DNA of 10,439 bases, from NCBI GenBank assembly GCA_947178685.1, contig CAMWZE010000025.1:1-10439 (forward strand). The letters are read 5' to 3'. The translations under genes were made by a program, and so were the position numbers. Positions 8,501-10,439 of the stretch are shown here, piece by piece. This DNA is from an uncultured Porphyromonadaceae bacterium (GTDB lineage: Bacteria; Bacteroidota; Bacteroidia; Bacteroidales; Muribaculaceae). Within the stretch, counting starts at the first letter, position 1. Each line of letters opens with the position of its first letter. A model generated the notes under the pieces. The model searched no databases. It was not told where the DNA came from and saw nothing but the letters and a program-made list of their open reading frames with translations.

Positions 8501-8579
8501 TGCGTTTCTGCATGAGCCTCTGGAAGGCGGTGTCTTTAAGATAAAGAGTGGAGAGAAGAGAATCATTTACATTGATCAT
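5541..8579 (-). CDS. Receiver-domain PEP/pyruvate-binding (PPDK N-terminal domain) protein
   Basis: Cytoplasmic protein of 1012 residues. Residues about 26-150 look like a degenerate receiver: the strand FDLIIAMPGVD has no phospho-acceptor Asp. Residues about 173-320 form an intact CheY-like receiver with acidic pair E179-D180, acceptor D249 (IISDVRFP) and K302 (FLDKNS). Residues about 430-806 are the ATP-grasp-type PPDK N-terminal domain, with GGKGRGL at 438-444, AVRSSSLLEDS at 529-539 (R531), FAGIYST at 544-550, and the closing EIEFAG and LQIRPI at 778-806. Residues about 825-985 are a well-ordered region with IGPGRWGSSDSALGIP and PSQGTHFF that I cannot assign. Two parts of PPDK and PEP synthase are absent: the swivelling phosphohistidine domain (TSHAAI-type motif) and the PEP-binding TIM barrel. 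It therefore probably cannot catalyse the full reaction, although annotation pipelines often call it phosphoenolpyruvate synthase. A phosphorylation-controlled nucleotide-binding regulator is my inference. It lies 66 bases after hemD and overlaps the next gene by one base. Confidence 0.9.
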   Translation of the reverse strand: MINVNDSLLSTLYLKDTAFQRLMQKRIFNVLLIATPYDAFMMEEDGRVDEQIYFEYVSLNLSSPPRFVKAANYEEAYKELADKSFDLIIAMPGVDISETFREARKIDDLYPDIPFVVLTPFSKEVRRRIANEDLAGVDYVFSWLGNVDLILAIIKLIEDRMNADNDICDVGVQAVLLIEDSIRFYSSILPHLFKYLLKQSMVFSTEALNEHEAMLRMRGRPKVLFARDYEEAERLFDKYGENMLGIISDVRFPKDGHKDPDAGIKFARMVRKRNPFMPIIIESQEDDNRRRVQEAGFVFLDKNSKTLPQDLRDAVEKHFGFGDFIVKDPSTGMEIMRIQDLKALQNNIYNIPAESLFYHCSSNDVSRWLYSRALFPIADVVKNHTTSSLDQVPNVRKLIFESIVKYRRMKNRGVVAIFKKDRFDHYSNFARIGEGSLGGKGRGLAFIDQIIKRNPVCDDFKGVQITIPRTVVLCTDIFDQFMESNNLYPIALSDRPDEEILKCFLAARLPESLIENFIALFDVIDKPLAVRSSSLLEDSHYQPFAGIYSTYMIPHLKETDVMLRMLCDAVKSVYASVFFADSKAYMNATSNVIDQEKMAIILQEVVGEDHQGYYYPSFSGVGRSINYYPLNNEVAEDGVAEVAAGLGKYIVDGGMALRFSPRHPEHVLQTSTVELALRDTQRILYALPDIPPKSEDFKTDDGFNIVKLPVADAFKTGALKYLVSTFDFNDRMIRDSGFGPGRKLVTFVNVLRQKVYPLAEALDFMLTTGQYAMGRPVEIEFAGLVRPDATSSDKKGMLYWLQIRPIVDKKEMLDDSVMDVEESKLLLRSNTALGHGLMDGVRTVVYVKPKTFNSTRNPEVAREIEQINRKLTEESEPYILIGPGRWGSSDSALGIPVRWPQIAGARLIVESALPGYHIEPSQGTHFFQNLTSFGVGYFTIDPVHGQGVFDADYLDSMPAVYESDAVRIVEFADPLTIAINGRKGEGIVVKPADPDAGNNSEDSDPLLYASAE

Positions 8580-8610
8580 CGTCGGGGAGTATGTGAGGGT
8601 GGGTCGGAAG

Positions 8611-8634
8611 CCACGTGGCCTGAAAGGCCGGTGG
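8611..8634 (-). other. GC-rich hairpin in the hemD to PEP/pyruvate-binding gene spacer
   Basis: On the - strand, CCAC-C-GGCCT-TTC-AGGCC-AC-GTGG can fold as a 5-base-pair stem with a three-base loop, extended by four more pairs after a small internal loop. It lies 32 bases before the ATG at 8579. No T tract follows, so it is not a terminator and readthrough from hemD is expected. It may be an RNA processing or stability element. No TAnnTTTG box is present in the spacer. Confidence 0.35.
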
Positions 8635-8645
8635 GTGGTTGAGGA

Positions 8646-9416
8646 TCAGCCTTTGTCGGCGTTCTCGGTGAGGAAAGCGTCGAGGGCGGCGGTCATTGAG
8701 GGAGTCTTGGGTGTCGGAGCCTCAATGTCGAGACGCAGACCGGCATCCTTGACTGCCTGAGCAGTGGCGGGGCCGAACGTGCCGACTGCCACGGGTTGCT
8801 TGCCGTTTTTGCCGAAATCGGGGAAATTCTTCAGCAGCGAGTCAATGCCGGCGGGGCTGAAGAAGAGGAGCATGTCGTAGTCGAAAGGCTCATCTTTCTC
8901 AAAGTCGTTGCTCACCGTGCGGTACATCATCGCCGGAGTGAAGTCGATCTTTGCATCTTCGAGCGGCTTCAGGCTGTCGGCCTGCACATCGCTGACAGGG
9001 AGAAGGAATTTCTCCTTATGGTTTTTCTGAATGGCGGCAAGAAGCTGGGGGTCGGAAAGCTTTCCTGTCTGGCCAAACGAGATTTTGCGCTTGCGGTATA
9101 CAATATACTTCTGCAGATAGAGGGCGATAGCCTCGGTGGTGCAGAAGTAGCGCATTGTGTCAGGCACGTTGACCCGCATCTCTTCGCAAAGACGGAAAAA
9201 GTGGTCGACTGCGGTGCGCGCGGTGAATATAACGGCAGTGTAGTCCGCCAGATTGATTTTTGACTGACGGAACTCACGGGCAGAGAGGCCCTCTACCTTG
9301 ATAAATGGGCGGAACACAATTTCCACGTTGTGTCGCTGGGCTATGTCGTAATATGGCGACTTGTCGGAGGCCGGCTTCGGTTGCGAAACCAATATCTTTT
9401 TTATCTTCATCGTCAT
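8646..9416 (-). CDS. hemD: Uroporphyrinogen-III synthase family protein (HemD-like)
   Basis: Family of enzymes that cyclise hydroxymethylbilane to uroporphyrinogen III with inversion of ring D, the branch point to haem, sirohaem and cobalamin. The 256-residue length is typical. The two-lobed pattern is visible: the first lobe has YTAVIFTARTAVDHFF (59-74) and YFCTTEAIALYLQKY (90-104). The second has FLLPVSDVQADSL (137-149), MMYRTV (163-168), DMLLFFSPAGIDSLLKNFP (181-199) and VAVGTFGPATAQAVKDAGL (209-227), then the usual EAPTPKTPSMTAAL ending. UroIIIS sequences diverge strongly and have few invariant residues, so activity cannot be confirmed. ATGACGATG offers two starts two codons apart; the first is used. 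It lies 64 bases after the DUF4271 gene on the same strand, a pairing I recall as common in Bacteroidales. Many Bacteroidales need external haem, so the product may serve another tetrapyrrole branch or have a changed role. Confidence 0.85.
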   Translation of the reverse strand: MTMKIKKILVSQPKPASDKSPYYDIAQRHNVEIVFRPFIKVEGLSAREFRQSKINLADYTAVIFTARTAVDHFFRLCEEMRVNVPDTMRYFCTTEAIALYLQKYIVYRKRKISFGQTGKLSDPQLLAAIQKNHKEKFLLPVSDVQADSLKPLEDAKIDFTPAMMYRTVSNDFEKDEPFDYDMLLFFSPAGIDSLLKNFPDFGKNGKQPVAVGTFGPATAQAVKDAGLRLDIEAPTPKTPSMTAALDAFLTENADKG

Positions 9417-9480
9417 TTCTTCGTAGGCTCCATGCGGGTGTGCATGTGTGATTTTGATTATAGTTGTTATCTGCTTTTTA

Positions 9481-10439
9481 TTATAGCAAACTGCACAGCA
9501 GGCCCGCGGCCCAATAGGTAAGAATCAACGGAACTATTTCCAGACTGCAAAGGTAGTACAAAAAAAGCACCCACGACGAAATTTGGGTGAAAAAAATCCT
9601 AAAACCCTTCCAAATAAATACAATCTTACCTAAAAGAAGGAATCCGAGGGCTGCCCAAAGGATATAATTCGACCATCCGGGATAGTAGAGCAGCATCAGT
9701 GACAGGGGTAAGAAAATCGCACTCAGGAGCCCTTGACTTGATAGAAATCCTTTCAGCCACATCCGTGCGTGGACCACGTCGGAGAAGACTGTGCCCACCA
9801 TGAAATAGGCCAATGCCATCAGACATGTATAGAGTATCATCACCCCCATGCACACAGCGGTGCAGAGGGCCGGACGGGTGGTGAGGGCTGTGATGCCGAA
9901 GCTTGCCGTAGGCTCGTTGGGAAGGGTATAGGCGAGCAGTCCGCAAAGCACCATGCCGGCGGAACAGCTCCATAGAAGGTTGAGGAGCACGATGAAGGAG
10001 GTCTCACGGACGGTCTCATCGAAGACATTGCTGCGTAATCTTACCTCCACCATGTTGCGCAGCAAGGCCGCCACATATTTACTATTGTTGCGGAAACGTA
10101 GGCCTATTATGGCGAAGAGAAGGAATAGACCGGCGAGTATGCACGACATGCCGAAACCGTCTGATTCCTTACGAGGCACTTCCGGAGTCACCGGAGCCTC
10201 CAGTAACACCCCGTAGCTTTTCGGCCCTGCGGCCACGCTGTCGGCTGCCGCAATCGAATCGTTTGGAAGATACGGAATGACCGTCGGCTTCTGAGCGGTA
10301 GTTGCCGGCGCCGGTGTAGCCACCGGAGCAACAGCCGGAGCGGTCGTTGTCACAGAAGCAGGTGCCGGAGCAGGGGACGGGACAGTTGCAGGAGCAGGTG
10401 CCGCCGCCGGGTGGGTGGTAGACACGGTTGTATCAACAG
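9481..10439 (-). CDS. DUF4271 integral membrane protein (5' end runs off the window)
   Basis: Inner-membrane protein of unknown function. The frame is open to the right edge (V-D-T-T before the GTG at 10425), so the true start is probably outside the window; GTG 10425 is the first usable start inside it. Counting from that GTG, residues 2-45 are Ala, Pro, Thr and Val rich, probably a disordered linker, followed by a short soluble part. Hydrophobic segments are at about 91-109, 143-166, 188-212, 230-248, 253-273 and 283-312, giving six or so membrane spans. A basic loop (LRFRNNSKYVAALLRNMVEVRLR, split as two clusters near 109-130) follows the first span and suggests cytoplasmic exposure. Size, topology and the hemD neighbour match the Bacteroidetes DUF4271 family. 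It appears to be the first visible gene of the minus-strand unit, and its promoter is not in the window. Confidence 0.8.
   Translation of the reverse strand, partial: VDTTVSTTHPAAAPAPATVPSPAPAPASVTTTAPAVAPVATPAPATTAQKPTVIPYLPNDSIAAADSVAAGPKSYGVLLEAPVTPEVPRKESDGFGMSCILAGLFLLFAIIGLRFRNNSKYVAALLRNMVEVRLRSNVFDETVRETSFIVLLNLLWSCSAGMVLCGLLAYTLPNEPTASFGITALTTRPALCTAVCMGVMILYTCLMALAYFMVGTVFSDVVHARMWLKGFLSSQGLLSAIFLPLSLMLLYYPGWSNYILWAALGFLLLGKIVFIWKGFRIFFTQISSWVLFLYYLCSLEIVPLILTYWAAGLLCSLL
10290..10415 (-). repeat. Low-complexity Ala/Pro/Thr-coding tract
   Basis: Imperfect short repeats of the type GCAGGTGCCGGAGCAG and GGAGCAGGTGCCG on the + strand, encoding Ala-Pro-Ala/Thr/Val runs at the N-terminal side of the DUF4271 protein. 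There is no exact tandem unit. It is probably a flexible linker and a possible site of length variation between strains. Confidence 0.5.

Noticed and set aside
5541..8579. Calling this gene phosphoenolpyruvate synthase (ppsA) or ppdK
   Set aside because: The phosphohistidine and PEP-binding domains are not present, and two receiver-like domains replace the usual N-terminus.
8796..9263. 155-codon + strand frame opposite hemD
   Set aside because: It is a shadow of the HemD-family gene, with no motif or promoter of its own.
9457..9462. TATAAT on the - strand before hemD, resembling an E. coli -10 box
   Set aside because: The Bacteroidetes primary sigma factor uses TAnnTTTG, no such box is present here, and the 64-base gap is ordinary for genes in one unit.

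Overview
The window reads as a piece of a Bacteroidales chromosome. The evidence is the gene content (a DUF4271 membrane protein next to a HemD-family protein, a succinate/acetate-type CoA-transferase, a tricorn-like S41 peptidase, and a PEP/pyruvate-binding protein with receiver domains) and a good match to the Bacteroidetes promoter form TTTG-N20-TAnnTTTG in front of miaB. The moderate GC content would suit Muribaculaceae, but that is only an inference. Genes run into or break at both window edges, so this may be a whole short assembly contig. I see no rRNA, tRNA, CRISPR array, insertion sequence or phage gene.

Layout. (1) Positions 52-1569, + strand: the C-terminal part of a tricorn-like S41 peptidase (propeller tail, catalytic core, PDZ). 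Its 5' part is missing or interrupted, with stops in all three frames within the first 67 bases. A strong, probably bidirectional terminator hairpin follows at 1622-1664. (2) 1705-3198, - strand: a class I CoA-transferase of the acetyl-CoA hydrolase/succinate CoA-transferase family. (3) 3266-4633, + strand: miaB, the tRNA methylthiotransferase. Genes 2 and 3 are divergent. Their 67-base intergenic region holds a perfect 20-base palindrome that places a TAATTTTG -7-type box on each strand. (4) A minus-strand cluster, probably one transcription unit, read from the right edge: a DUF4271 membrane protein (9481 to the edge), HemD-like uroporphyrinogen-III synthase (8646-9416), a 1012-residue receiver + PEP/pyruvate-binding protein (5541-8579), and a 291-residue coiled-coil protein (4666-5541). 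The gaps are 64 and 66 bases, then a one-base stop/start overlap (TAATG).

How the genes fit together. The CoA-transferase fits the succinate/acetate/propionate CoA economy of fermenting Bacteroidales. MiaB is housekeeping. The least understood unit is the pair 5541-8579 and 4666-5541. The first protein carries a degenerate receiver, an intact receiver, an ATP-grasp-type PPDK N-terminal domain and an unassigned C-terminal region. It lacks the swivelling phosphohistidine domain and the PEP-binding barrel of true PPDK or PEP synthase. The second is a coiled-coil protein with a disordered tail, apparently translated by coupling to the first. They may form a signalling or regulatory complex rather than a metabolic enzyme, and this is the best candidate here for undescribed biology.
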